DNA of 57,726 nucleotides from Chloroflexota bacterium (lineage in GTDB: Bacteria; Chloroflexota; Anaerolineae; JAAYEA01). This document shows, one piece after another, positions 18,498 to 27,220 of the stretch. The stretch covers positions 1 to 57,726 of the forward strand of contig JAIOAV010000017.1 of the NCBI GenBank assembly GCA_019873665.1, given 5' to 3'. Every line of letters begins with the position of its first letter. Position 1 is the stretch's first letter. Made by a program: the position numbers and the translations under genes. The notes under the pieces were generated by a model, which worked only from the letters and a program-made list of their open reading frames with translations, had not been told where the DNA came from and ran no database searches.

Positions 18498-18539
18498 TCC
18501 CAGCCAGAGCGCCACGGCGCTCGCCAGCAGCGAAGGGGA

Positions 18540-20654
18540 ATGCAGGCCATGCCAAATGGAGATAATCGGGCCGCCGCAAGGCAAGACCCCAACAAGCGAT
18601 ATCTGACAGACGTGGAAACCAAACGGCTGCTGGTTCAGTACCACATTCCTGTAGCAGCCGAATTTGTGGCCAGCTCGGCGACAGAGGCGGCCGAGTTGGC
18701 ACGGCAGATCCCAGGCCCTGTGGTCCTTAAGGTCATCTCGCCGGACGTGTTGCACAAGACGGAGGCGGGTGGAGTGCGCATCAACGTGTCGGGCGATGAG
18801 GCGGTGCGCCAGGCCGCAGACGAGATTCGGCAGAGCGTCCTCGCCCACGTGCCCCACGCCAAGATCGAGGGTATTCTGGTGCAAGAGTACATCCCACAGG
18901 GCATTGAGCTAATCGCGGGCATCGCACCCGATCCCGCCTTTGGCCATGCCGTGATGTTCGGCCTGGGCGGCATCTTCGTCGAGGTGCTGCGTGACGTCGC
19001 CTTTCGCGTGGTCCCCCTCAGTCAGGAGGATGCGAGCGCCATGATACGCGAGATTCGCGGCCTCCCGATCCTGCGCGGCGCTCGCGGCCGTGCGCCGGTG
19101 GATTTGGACGCGCTGGCCAGCATTCTGTTGGCGCTGTCGCGCTTGGCGGAAGAGCAAGGCGACAAGATCGCCGAGCTGGACATCAACCCTCTTCTGGCAC
19201 GACCAGATGGCTCTCTGGTAGCCATCGACTCGCGAGCGGCGCTCTCTCCGATCGCCGATGCTTCGATTATCCCCTCTCAGCCACCGTTGGATATGGCAGC
19301 GCTGGATCGCGTCCTGAACCCGCAGCGTCTCGCCATCATCGGCGCATCTAACTCGCCGGACAAGATCGGCTATCTGCTGATGAACGATCTCGTGCGCCGG
19401 GGCTACCGCGGCGACCTCTATCCCGTCAACCCGCGCGGCGGCGACATTCTTGGGCTGCCCGCCTATGCCACGGTGAACGATATCCCCACACCAGTGGACC
19501 TGGCCATCGTCGCCGTCCCACCCGAGGCAATACCGCAGGTATTGCGTGACTGTGCCCAGAAGGAGGTCCCGGGCGTTTTGATCAATACCGCCGGCTTTGG
19601 CGAGACCGGGACGGCAGAGGGGCGTGCGCTGGAGCGTGAGGTGCTGCAGATCGCACGCGACGCGCACATGCGCATCATTGGCCCAAATTGTCTCGGCATC
19701 TATAACCCGCGCCTGAGTGTCGGCTTCCTGGACATCCCGGAGCTCGCCGGGCCTGTATCTGTCATCTCACAGAGTGGCTCGATGACGGCGCGCATCGTCA
19801 AATTCGGCATTGAGCACGGCATTGGCTTTAGCAAGGCCGTGAGCAGCGGAAATGAGCTTGACCTGAACTTGACCGACTATATCGAGTATTTTGGACAGGA
19901 TAGGGATACGGAGATCATCGTCGCCTACGTGGAGAGCATCCGGGATGGAATGCGATTTATGCAGGTAGCGCGCCGGGTGGCAGCGCGCAAGCCGATCCTC
20001 ATCTGGAAGGCCGGTCGCACAGAGGCGGGCGCGCAAGCTGCTGCCTCGCACACCGGCGCGCTCGTCAGCAGCACGCAGGTCTATAACGCTGCGTTCCTGC
20101 AGTCCGGCGTCATCGCCGTCGGCAGCTTTACCGCACTAATGGATGGCCTTATCCTGATCGCCCGGCTTGGCTTCCCGACCGGCGACCGCATAGCCATCGT
20201 TACAGGCCCGGGCGGCATGGGCGTGGCGCTGGCCGATGCCTGTAACGATCTGGGCCTGGCGGTGCCGGCCCTTGCCCCAGAGACCCGGCGTCATTTGCAG
20301 GGAGTCCTGCCCAGTTTTGCCAGCACCCGTAACCCGATAGACATCACCATGGCGCAGATCGTGAATCCGGACTTGAGCCGACAGTGTATGCGCATCGTGG
20401 ACGAAGACCCCAACACGGACGCCATCATCACGGTGATTGCAGGGGGTGACCCGCTAATGATGTCGCAGGTCGTGCTCCGCGCCAAGCCAGAGGTGCGCAA
20501 GCCGCTGCTGGTGCTGATGAACGACCCGCCAGAGGAGACAAAATCCGCACGGCTGGAGCTGGAAAAGGCGGGGATTCCGGTCTATGACCACCCAGAGCGT
20601 GCCGCGCAGGCGCTGGCGGTCGCCCTGCGCGAGCCGTCAGTGGCACCCCGTTGA
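18540..20654 (+). CDS. ADP-forming acyl-CoA (acetyl-CoA) synthetase, beta-alpha fusion
   Basis: This 704-residue protein belongs to the NDP-forming acyl-CoA synthetase family, which links an acyl-CoA and ADP + Pi to acid, CoA and ATP. The ATP-grasp (beta) part comes first (about 20-230: VVLKVISPDVLHKTEAGGV). A CoA-binding Rossmann domain follows from about 255 (RLAIIGASNSPDKIGY), then the two ligase-CoA subdomains. The phosphorylated histidine is in AASHTGAL at H504. The order beta then alpha is the reverse of the common alpha-beta chain, a known kind of shuffling in this superfamily. The ATG at 18540 has GAAGGGG very close. A second ATG at 18549 has better spacing. It precedes a cyclase gene closely. 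The acyl substrate is unknown. Confidence 0.88.
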   Translation: MQAMPNGDNRAAARQDPNKRYLTDVETKRLLVQYHIPVAAEFVASSATEAAELARQIPGPVVLKVISPDVLHKTEAGGVRINVSGDEAVRQAADEIRQSVLAHVPHAKIEGILVQEYIPQGIELIAGIAPDPAFGHAVMFGLGGIFVEVLRDVAFRVVPLSQEDASAMIREIRGLPILRGARGRAPVDLDALASILLALSRLAEEQGDKIAELDINPLLARPDGSLVAIDSRAALSPIADASIIPSQPPLDMAALDRVLNPQRLAIIGASNSPDKIGYLLMNDLVRRGYRGDLYPVNPRGGDILGLPAYATVNDIPTPVDLAIVAVPPEAIPQVLRDCAQKEVPGVLINTAGFGETGTAEGRALEREVLQIARDAHMRIIGPNCLGIYNPRLSVGFLDIPELAGPVSVISQSGSMTARIVKFGIEHGIGFSKAVSSGNELDLNLTDYIEYFGQDRDTEIIVAYVESIRDGMRFMQVARRVAARKPILIWKAGRTEAGAQAAASHTGALVSSTQVYNAAFLQSGVIAVGSFTALMDGLILIARLGFPTGDRIAIVTGPGGMGVALADACNDLGLAVPALAPETRRHLQGVLPSFASTRNPIDITMAQIVNPDLSRQCMRIVDEDPNTDAIITVIAGGDPLMMSQVVLRAKPEVRKPLLVLMNDPPEETKSARLELEKAGIPVYDHPERAAQALAVALREPSVAPR

Positions 20655-20668
20655 ACAAGGAAGACAAG

Positions 20669-21301
20669 ATGAAGATATACGATATCACCGTACCGATCAC
20701 AGCGGGGATGCCGGTCTGGCCGGGCGATCCACCGGTAACTCTGGAGCCGGTCTTCCAGATCGGCGCTGGCCATCGTTCAAATGTCTCACATCTGGCGCTG
20801 CCCACCCATGCCGGCACGCATGTTGATCCGCCGCGGCACTTTATCGCCGGTGGTGCCACGGTGGACCAGTTATCGCTAGAACTGCTGGTGGGGCCAGCGG
20901 ATGTAGCATATCTGCCAGAAGCGGAGGTAATTGATGCCGCAACATTGGCGGCGCTTTCGCTTCCACCAGATTGCCGACGTCTCCTCTTGCGCACGCGCAA
21001 CTCGCTCTATTGGGCCCACGACGAACGCGCGTTCCATGAGGACTATGTGGGGATGACTGCCGATGCGGCGCGCTGGATTGTGGAGCGTGGCATTCGTGTG
21101 GTGGGGACGGACTATCTGGCGGTGAGCCGCCACGGCGATGACACGGTTCCCGTGCACCACACGCTGCTGGAGGCGGGTGTGATCATCGTCGAAGGGCTAA
21201 ACCTGCACGAGATCGTTCCTGGCTGCTACCAGCTCGTGTGCTTGCCGCTGAAGATCGCTGACGGCGATGGCGCGCCCGCGCGTGCCATTCTCATCAGATA
21301 A
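20669..21301 (+). CDS. Cyclase/kynurenine formamidase-like metal-dependent hydrolase
   Basis: This 210-residue protein belongs to the Cyclase family, which includes bacterial N-formylkynurenine formamidase (KynB) and isatin hydrolase. The metal-binding motif HAGTHVDPPRH is complete (about residues 45-55). Further family positions appear in VGTDYLAVSRHGDD and VHHTLLEAGVIIVEGLNL. The ATG at 20669 is preceded by AAGGAAG. A TTG at 20651 overlapping the upstream stop is less likely. The gene lies 14 nt after the acyl-CoA synthetase and is probably cotranscribed, but no kynurenine pathway genes are near. The substrate is unassigned, and an acyl ester or amide feeding the synthetase is only a guess. 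Confidence 0.85.
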   Translation: MKIYDITVPITAGMPVWPGDPPVTLEPVFQIGAGHRSNVSHLALPTHAGTHVDPPRHFIAGGATVDQLSLELLVGPADVAYLPEAEVIDAATLAALSLPPDCRRLLLRTRNSLYWAHDERAFHEDYVGMTADAARWIVERGIRVVGTDYLAVSRHGDDTVPVHHTLLEAGVIIVEGLNLHEIVPGCYQLVCLPLKIADGDGAPARAILIR

Positions 21302-21304
21302 CAC

Positions 21305-21336
21305 CAGCGACAGATACTGGCCAGTATCTGTCGCTG
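21305..21336. terminator. Perfect 32-nt palindrome between convergent genes
   Basis: CAGCGACAGATACTGG is followed directly by its exact reverse complement. It lies 3 nt after the cyclase stop and 28 nt before the end of phnE. No T-run follows on either strand. A bidirectional terminator or mRNA-end barrier fits the place. A protein-binding site is also possible. Confidence 0.5.
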
Positions 21337-21363
21337 CACATCTCGCCCTCTTGCTGGACCCAA

Positions 21364-22518
21364 TCAGACGATCTTTTCCCGCACTTTGGCGCTGGCATAG
21401 TCCATCGTGGCCACGACGATGGCGATCGCCCACACCGCCACAGCGGCGTTGCGATATTGCAGCAGGTTGATCCACTGCTGCAGGATAAAGCCGATACCGC
21501 CACCGCCCACGAAACCGATGATTGTGGACATGCGCACGTTGATATCCCAGCGGTAGATGGTAAAGGCGATGAACTGTGGCACGACTTGGGGTACCACTGC
21601 ATATACTACCGTCTGCAAGCGGTTGGCGCCAGTGGCCGTGATCGCTTCGATTGGACCGGCGTCAATGCTCTCGATGGCCTCCGAATAGAGCTTGCCCAGC
21701 GAGGCAATTGAGTGCACCGCCAGGGCGAGCACTCCGGCAAAAGGGCCGATGCCCACCCACACCGCAAAGATGATGGCCATGATCAACGGTTCAATGGAGC
21801 GAAGCAGGTTGAAGAAAGTTCTCGTGATGTAATAAACCATCACGCCCACGGCGCTATGCCCCATCAGATTTCGCGCGCCCAGAAAACTCAGCGGTATCGC
21901 CACAAAGATGCCCAGGGTGGTGGCCATAAGCGCCAGGAAGATCGTCTCGAGCATCTTTTCCGCCGTCAACCGCAGGGCGTCCGTTGGCTTGTACGGCCCT
22001 GCGCGCCACGTCAGCACTGCCTGAATGCTGGATTGCAGCAACTGGTCGGTGAGCCGCAGCTGCGGCAACGTAAACTCCTCTCGAAAATGACCCTGGTCAT
22101 CAGTCGTGATATAGTCAATTCGCAGACGGCTATTGACGATGACCAGATACAGAGCACCACTCGTTTCCGGGCGAAAGCCAAATCCCTCCACGACGACGGT
22201 ATCGCCGATGTTGGCGCACGGCTGAGAAGTCGTCAGATACGGTTCGCCGGCTGATGATGTTACTGACGCTGGGGTAGGTGAAACACAGGGGACCGGAAAC
22301 TCGATCCTAGCGTTTTGCGAGAACTCCTCGCGCTCGAGAAGACGAGGCTGCAACAGCGCTGTAACGATGGGCTTGACGTCTGCCACATCGAGAATCAGCG
22401 TCTTCAAGTCAATCTTGGTCACCCGCCAACCGTACCAGTAGATTACAGCCGCCAGGGCCAAGACGAGGGTCGTCCCGATCGTGGAGAGCAAGGTGCGAGG
22501 TTTTCGCGAAGGCATCAA
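21364..22518 (-). CDS. phnE: Phosphonate-type ABC transporter permease PhnE with soluble insertion
   Basis: This 384-residue protein is the membrane part of an importer for phosphonate, phosphite or a similar ligand. The C-terminal two-thirds is a standard binding-protein-dependent permease, with five or so spans and the EAA-type loop EAITATGANRLQTVVYAVVPQ. It is longer than usual. Between the first membrane helix (about 14-32) and the second (about 185-205) lies about 150 residues of soluble sequence. This includes a beta-rich stretch GDTVVVEGFGFRPETSGALY that looks like an IPT/TIG-type fold and should face outside. It is the third gene of the minus-strand phnD-phnC-phnE set, 18 nt after phnC. 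Confidence 0.88.
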   Translation of the reverse strand: MMPSRKPRTLLSTIGTTLVLALAAVIYWYGWRVTKIDLKTLILDVADVKPIVTALLQPRLLEREEFSQNARIEFPVPCVSPTPASVTSSAGEPYLTTSQPCANIGDTVVVEGFGFRPETSGALYLVIVNSRLRIDYITTDDQGHFREEFTLPQLRLTDQLLQSSIQAVLTWRAGPYKPTDALRLTAEKMLETIFLALMATTLGIFVAIPLSFLGARNLMGHSAVGVMVYYITRTFFNLLRSIEPLIMAIIFAVWVGIGPFAGVLALAVHSIASLGKLYSEAIESIDAGPIEAITATGANRLQTVVYAVVPQVVPQFIAFTIYRWDINVRMSTIIGFVGGGGIGFILQQWINLLQYRNAAVAVWAIAIVVATMDYASAKVREKIV

Positions 22519-22536
22519 GAACTCTCCTCAGCAGGT

Positions 22537-23295
22537 TCAGGCGATTTCCACGCGAACGGCTTCTTCCCCATAGATCTCCTTGAACCGGACATCATCTATG
22601 TCTGCGGGAAGTCCATCGAAAACGATCTCCCCGGCTTTCAGGGCGATGATGCGCGTGGCGTAGGCGCGTGCCAGGCTGAGAAAGTGCAGGCTGCAGAGAA
22701 CCGTGATCCCAGCTCGCTTGTCGACCTGCTCGAGGTATTTCATCACCGAGTGGGATGTGGCAGGATCGAGGCTAGCCACCGGCTCATCCGCCAACATCAG
22801 CCGTAGATCCTGCATCAGGGCACGCGCAATCCCCACACGCTGCTGTTGGCCGCCGCTCAGCTCGCTAGCCCGCTTGTAGGCTTGGTCCAAGATGCCCACC
22901 CGTTGCAGGTTGTCCATAGCTCGGTTGAGCTCGGCTTGCGGAAACCAGTGAATCAAGCTGCGCCCTGTGCTGACATAGCCCAGACGGCCTGAAAGCACAT
23001 TCGTCAAGACCGACGAACGCTTCACCAGGTTGAACTGCTGGAAGATCATGCCGATGTGACGCCGGATATGGCGCAACTCCGCGGCGGATGCGGCAGTGAT
23101 ATCAACGTCATCGAAAATGACGCGGCCTGCGGTTGGCTCGACGAGCCGGTTGATGCAGCGCAGAAGAGTGGACTTGCCAGAGCCGCTCAGTCCGATCAGC
23201 GCGACGAACTCGCCATCCTGCACGGTGAAGGTAACATCATTCAGCGCCCGTGTGCCATCTTCGTAAACCTTGGTCAGATGCTCGATGATGAGCAA
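22537..23295 (-). CDS. phnC: Phosphonate-type ABC transporter ATP-binding protein PhnC
   Basis: This 252-residue ATPase powers the importer. It shows Walker [10 protein letters not shown], the Q-loop region [12 protein letters not shown], signature [16 protein letters not shown], Walker [13 protein letters not shown] and the switch His in [12 protein letters not shown], all in the pattern of PhnC-type enzymes. It lies between phnD and phnE. The 71-nt gap after phnD has no evident promoter. Confidence 0.93.
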   Translation of the reverse strand: MLIIEHLTKVYEDGTRALNDVTFTVQDGEFVALIGLSGSGKSTLLRCINRLVEPTAGRVIFDDVDITAASAAELRHIRRHIGMIFQQFNLVKRSSVLTNVLSGRLGYVSTGRSLIHWFPQAELNRAMDNLQRVGILDQAYKRASELSGGQQQRVGIARALMQDLRLMLADEPVASLDPATSHSVMKYLEQVDKRAGITVLCSLHFLSLARAYATRIIALKAGEIVFDGLPADIDDVRFKEIYGEEAVRVEIA

Positions 23296-23366
23296 GAATG
23301 TCTCTCCTTGTGATCAAACAGAGGCGAAGGGGAGAGCTCGCTATGAACTCCCCCCTTCTGGCCACG

Positions 23367-24467
23367 TTACTTGATCGCCTGCGAGAAATCAAAACCGAGC
23401 GTCTCGCCCATTCGCCGCACGATATCATAGTCGGAATCCACCGCCGGCACCAACCCCGTGATATTGTAGAGCTTGCCCAGCAGGTCGAGTCCTTCGGGCG
23501 ACTTGGCCATGTCGAGGATGGCTGTTACGATGCGATCTTTGTACTCCTGCGGCAGCGTCTTGCGGAAGCTAACCGTATCATTCGGGATCTCGTTAGACAG
23601 GCGCAGAATCTTGACCCGCTGCTCCACATCCGGATAGGTCTCCATCACGTTGCGCCGCGCATCACCGATCGTCCCGTCCGGTCGGATTGGGCTCCAGAAG
23701 GTAGCGCCCGCGTCCACGTCGCCGTTATATACAGCCAGCACGACCTGCGGATGGCCACCGGCAAAGATTTCCTCGCCCAGTTTGACACCTGCATCCAGAA
23801 GCATAGCGCGCGGGAACAGGTTTCCCGACGTAGATACGGGATCCGTGAACGCGAACTTGGCGCCATTCAGATCTTCCAGAGTCTTGATCGGCTTGAGGCC
23901 TTTCTTCTCGCGCTCTGCATCAGCGAGCGTAATGATCTGCGCACGATAGGTAGAGAGGCCAAAACGCACTGTCGTGAGACGGGCCTCAACGCCGCAACGC
24001 TGGTTCGCCAGAACGTAACCGAAGGTTGCCAGCCAGGCCACATCTGCCTTGTCCGCGCAGAGCGCCTCGATCACAGCCGCGTAACTTGTCGGCACAGCTA
24101 CCTCGAATTTGTAGCCAGTGCGCTTCTCCAAGAGGTCGGCAATCTGCTTGCCACTGGCCAGCACGACATCAGCCTCAGTAGAAGGGACAAAGTACATGCG
24201 GATGGTCGGCGGTGTGGGCGTGGCTGTGGGTGGGGGTGGCGTTGCCGTAACGACCTTGACGACCTCCTTCTCCACAACCACGGTGCTTACGATCTGTTTC
24301 TCGACGACCACCGTGCTCACGACCTGTTTCTCGACCGCCACCTGCTTTTCCACCACGACGGTCACTGGCTTTTCGATAACTTGTGGTGTGGGCTGAGCGC
24401 ATGCGCCGAGAACGATGAGCATAGCTCCCAGCAGGACCAACAGAGCCAATAGACGATGAAGACGCAT
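23367..24467 (-). CDS. phnD: Phosphate/phosphite/phosphonate ABC transporter substrate-binding lipoprotein PhnD
   Basis: This 366-residue lipoprotein should capture the ligand outside the membrane. The signal peptide ends with lipobox LGAC (Cys22). A linker of imperfect VVVEKQ(V/I)VST repeats runs from about residue 30 to 72 and is visible as DNA repeats near 24250-24370. Such linkers are common on Chloroflexota binding proteins. The mature domain has MYFVPSTEADVVLASGKQIADLLEKRTGY, ADVAWLATFGYVLAN and FTDPVSTSGNLFPRAML, typical of the PhnD/PtxB family. No phosphonate-degrading or phosphite-oxidising enzyme is nearby, so the ligand is open. AGGAGG lies upstream of the ATG. Confidence 0.92.
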   Translation of the reverse strand: MRLHRLLALLVLLGAMLIVLGACAQPTPQVIEKPVTVVVEKQVAVEKQVVSTVVVEKQIVSTVVVEKEVVKVVTATPPPPTATPTPPTIRMYFVPSTEADVVLASGKQIADLLEKRTGYKFEVAVPTSYAAVIEALCADKADVAWLATFGYVLANQRCGVEARLTTVRFGLSTYRAQIITLADAEREKKGLKPIKTLEDLNGAKFAFTDPVSTSGNLFPRAMLLDAGVKLGEEIFAGGHPQVVLAVYNGDVDAGATFWSPIRPDGTIGDARRNVMETYPDVEQRVKILRLSNEIPNDTVSFRKTLPQEYKDRIVTAILDMAKSPEGLDLLGKLYNITGLVPAVDSDYDIVRRMGETLGFDFSQAIK

Positions 24468-24555
24468 TTTTACCTCTCCTCCTCGACTCGATTTGGGCAG
24501 ATCAGCCAGAAGCTATGGCCATGATCTGTCGCCCATTCTCAATGCCCCGCAACTC

Positions 24556-24584
24556 ATGATAATACAATAGAGATTCCATTGCAA
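24556..24584 (-). promoter_or_regulatory. Possible promoter of phnDCE
   Basis: On the minus strand TTGCAA and TATCAT are separated by 17 nt, about 90 nt upstream of phnD. The -10 is weak. It lies in the AT-richer edge of the candidate origin. Confidence 0.35.
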
Positions 24585-24598
24585 GTTAGTTATCTCTG

Positions 24599-24963
24599 TA
24601 TAGTAGTACTAGTAGCGATGCGGACGGTGAGGATAGCTCATTCCCTTGGTGATAGCTATGTTGCATCACAACGCGTCGTGGATATGGGGCAGGTCATGTC
24701 AACATGTGGGATAGGCAATTCATCAGTCATCCACAGGGCCTGTGAAGCGATGTGGACAGAAAAAAAGAACCCTTTGCCCGTCGAAATCTGCCCTAGAGAC
24801 CGACCCATCGTTAGGGAATGCATAGCGTGGTTGACACAACCTGTGGGAGCTCTGTCGCGACGACGGCAGCGGGCTAGCAAGCGAAAAACGCACTTGTCCA
24901 CAACTACAATGAGTTATCCACAGTTTACCGTAACTTATCCACAGAGAACACAACTTATTGCAA
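24599..24963. other. oriC: Candidate chromosome replication origin (oriC)
   Basis: This 365-nt gene-free stretch lies directly after the 3' end of dnaA. Two perfect DnaA boxes TTATCCACA occur at 24914-24922 and 24935-24943. Near-matches are TTGTCCACA at 24894-24902 and TCATCCACA at 24727-24735, all on the plus strand. A two-mismatch inverse copy is at 24751-24759. The three boxes nearest dnaA are spaced 20 and 21 nt, so they fall on one face of the helix. At the other end, 24601-24615 reads TAGTAGTACTAGTAG, resembling a DnaA-trio, with its 3' end facing the boxes. An AT-richer strip lies just beyond it. No replication data are available, so this rests on motif clustering and on dnaA being adjacent. 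Confidence 0.7.
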
Positions 24964-26361
24964 CTAACTACCGCGTTTTCCTGTGGCGATTGATGGAGCG
25001 ACCCGATTGGATTCGGCGGTGGTGGATTTGTAGAGCGCCTCGCGAATGGACATGATCTCGCGCCGCAATTGATCGTCGGTCTCGATATCAGACGCGATCT
25101 TGTCATGCCCATGAAGCACTGTAGTATGGTCGCGCCCGCCGAGCTTCTGGCCAATGTCGGTGAGCGACTCGGGGGTTTCCTCTCGCGCCAGATACATTAC
25201 TACCTGGCGCGCGCGGGCCGTCTGTTGATCGCGTCGTCGGCCCGTGATGCTCTCTTGGTCAATCCCGTAAAAGGCAGTAACGATGCTAAGGATCTCACTG
25301 ACGGTGAGATTACGGGGTCGCTCGAGGAGATCGTTGAGGGCCTGCGAGACGATATCTGGCGTCAGCGGGGTATTCAGCATCTGCGCATAGGCTGCCACGC
25401 GATTGAGCGCGCCTTCCAGCTCACGGATGTTGCTGGGCACCTTGTGCGCGATGGTCTCTAGTATGGCATCGGAGCAGCGGAAAGCGAGCGCTTCCGCTTT
25501 GACGCGCAGGATAGCGATGCGCGTTTCCAGATCGGGCGGCTGGATGTCGGCGATTAGCCCCCACTCAAAGCGGGAACGAAGCCGCTCGGCGAGCGGGCTG
25601 ATCGCTTTTGGCGGGCGGTCGCTGGAAAGCACGATCTGCCGGTTAGACTCGTAGAGTGTGTTGAAGGTATGGAAGAGTTCCTCTTGCGTGCTCTCTTTGC
25701 CTGCGATGAACTGCACATCGTCAATGAGCAGGCAATCCAGATTGCGGTACTTGTCGCGGAAGGCATCGGTGGTCTGCGTGCGGATAGCATTGATCATCTC
25801 GTTGGTGAAGGTCTCCGCGGCCACGTAGAGGACGTTTAGCCCGAGCGGCTCATACCGCGCTCCCACCGCTTGGAGCAGGTGGGTCTTGCCCAGCCCCACA
25901 CCGCCGTAGATATACAGTGGGTTATAGGCACGTGCCGGGTTCTCCGCGACGGCCAGCGCCGCAGCATGCGCCAGCCGGTTAGAATTCCCCACCACGAATG
26001 TATCAAATGTGTATCGCGGGTTCAACGTGGACAGGCCATGGCCATTGTTCCCGTTACTGGCGGAGCGTGGGAGGTCAGGTGGCTGTAACGATTCGATGGC
26101 GCTCTCGCCCCGCTTCTGCGGCAAAAGCGCAAACTTGACCTCGACGGTGCGCCCCACGATGCGGATCAGCGTCTCCTTAATCGTGGACAGGAGACGATAG
26201 CGCAGCCAATCCTTGGCATAGGCATTTGGCACACCAATAACGAAGGTGCCATCTTCGTAGGAGATGACAGTCGTGTTCTTCAGCCAAGTATCAAAGGTTG
26301 CTTTGGCCATCTGGAGTTGCAGATCGCCCAAGGCCGCTTCCCAGGCTCGACTCGCATCCAT
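24964..26361 (-). CDS. dnaA: Chromosomal replication initiator protein DnaA
   Basis: This 465-residue protein binds DnaA boxes and opens the origin. Domain I is the N-terminal 80 residues (WEAALGDLQLQMAKATFDTWL). A short variable domain II follows. Domain III is the AAA+ core with Walker A GGVGLGKTHLL and Walker B CLLIDDVQF. Domain IV ends the protein with the DnaA-box recognition signature GGRDHTTVLHG. The ATG at 26361 has GGAG eight nt upstream. A TTG two codons earlier (26367) is an alternative. dnaN, recF, rpmH and rnpA are not next to it, so the gene stands alone next to the candidate origin, whose boxes lie immediately downstream of its stop. Confidence 0.98.
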   Translation of the reverse strand: MDASRAWEAALGDLQLQMAKATFDTWLKNTTVISYEDGTFVIGVPNAYAKDWLRYRLLSTIKETLIRIVGRTVEVKFALLPQKRGESAIESLQPPDLPRSASNGNNGHGLSTLNPRYTFDTFVVGNSNRLAHAAALAVAENPARAYNPLYIYGGVGLGKTHLLQAVGARYEPLGLNVLYVAAETFTNEMINAIRTQTTDAFRDKYRNLDCLLIDDVQFIAGKESTQEELFHTFNTLYESNRQIVLSSDRPPKAISPLAERLRSRFEWGLIADIQPPDLETRIAILRVKAEALAFRCSDAILETIAHKVPSNIRELEGALNRVAAYAQMLNTPLTPDIVSQALNDLLERPRNLTVSEILSIVTAFYGIDQESITGRRRDQQTARARQVVMYLAREETPESLTDIGQKLGGRDHTTVLHGHDKIASDIETDDQLRREIMSIREALYKSTTAESNRVAPSIATGKRGS

Positions 26362-26367
26362 TCGCAA

Positions 26368-27158
26368 TCTCCGTCATGATACATACGATCCGCCCGACAA
26401 GAACAACGGCTCGCCCTCGGTGTTGTTGCGGGATTTCACATGTAGAACAAATGCAACCCGCGTCCACCGAGTCCGCGTCCGCTAGAGATTCTTCCTTTCG
26501 TCGAGCAGATAAGCACCGATGTCAGTCAGTCTGAAGTGCGAGCTGAGGATTGGGCGGGAGCCTGATCTGCCAGACATCACTAATGGGCGCGGCTTTTCCA
26601 CCCACGATATGCCTCTACTGGATCCACCTGGGTCTCTGGCGGGTTGCACCGGCTGGCGGAGCGTCCCGGAGACGGGATGAACAGGAGAGCGAATGGCGAT
26701 GCCCCCGGACGCTTCGGGTAGCGCCAAACGATAGAGGCCCAGATAGGGGACGTATCGCCTATGCGTGCGGTTGTGGAAGGCCCTTTGGGCATGCTCTGGC
26801 GATCAGGATCACTGAGGAAAGGGTGCCAGCTCGGGGGACTCCGCTACCAGAAAGGATCGGGCCGGGCAACCCTTGTCACCCAATTCGCTCTTGACTTGGC
26901 TTTATTATAGCAGAAATCTCCAAAGAGCACAACCCGCCACGGGATGGGGTGGGTCGTACTATTTCGTCAAAATACCAAGATATAGTAGTGAGGCGGGCTC
27001 TCACGCCCTACTGCTCGCAGGTCTTGCAGTTCAGCCTGCGAGAGCACTTCCCATTTGTAAAACAAAGAGCATTGTGAATGCAAGATACTGGAAATCTGCG
27101 CGCTCGTTGCTGGGCAACTCGGGATGAGCATTTCCGCCTGCTTCCCGAAGCCACTTAT
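26368..27158. other. Long gene-poor region between dnaA and the Rrf2 gene
   Basis: About 790 nt hold no reading frame that I recognise. Several open frames of 60-114 codons exist, but none resembles a known protein. The minus strand carries a promoter-like element at 26904-26932 that would give dnaA an RNA leader of about 530 nt. Near 26440, TAGAACAAATG resembles one half plus centre of a LexA box. A hairpin CTCGCAGG/CCTGCGAG (13-nt loop) lies at 27014-27042. I looked for RNase P RNA, SRP RNA, tmRNA and common riboswitch motifs and could not support any. Confidence 0.5.
26904..26932 (-). promoter_or_regulatory. Promoter pointing toward dnaA
   Basis: On the minus strand TTGTGC and TATAAT are separated by 17 nt, about 540 nt upstream of the dnaA start. 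It could drive dnaA with a long leader or a separate untranslated RNA. Confidence 0.5.
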
Positions 27159-27187
27159 TTGACAAACCAACTCCCGCGTGCTATAAT
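27159..27187 (+). promoter_or_regulatory. Consensus promoter of the rrf2-cysE-cysK-nifS-iscU cluster
   Basis: TTGACA and TATAAT match the sigma-70 consensus perfectly with the ideal 17-nt spacer, 33 nt upstream of the regulator's ATG. Such a strong promoter implies control by repression. Confidence 0.85.
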
Positions 27188-27211
27188 AATTCCGATTTTG
27201 ACATAGGAATT
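27188..27211 (+). promoter_or_regulatory. Candidate Rrf2-family operator
   Basis: AATTCC and GGAATT form an inverted repeat with a 12-nt spacer (about two helical turns between centres), starting right after the -10 box. The half-site GGAATT preceded by AT-rich sequence recalls operators of CymR-type Rrf2 regulators. Binding by the gene product just downstream would block transcription and give autorepression. This is inference. Confidence 0.5.
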
Positions 27212-27220
27212 GGGGTGCAT

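Noticed and set aside
24250-24370. Tandem DNA repeats as a regulatory array
   Set aside because: They encode the repeated VVVEKQ linker of the PhnD lipoprotein and keep its reading frame.
23298-24452. Open frame of 384 codons opposite phnD
   Set aside because: The phnD frame has lipobox and family motifs. The opposite frame is low-complexity shadow coding.
26482-26900. RNase P RNA, SRP RNA, tmRNA or riboswitch near GAGGAAAGGGTGCCAG
   Set aside because: The short match to P RNA words is not followed by the other conserved regions, and no tRNA-like or SRP core was found.
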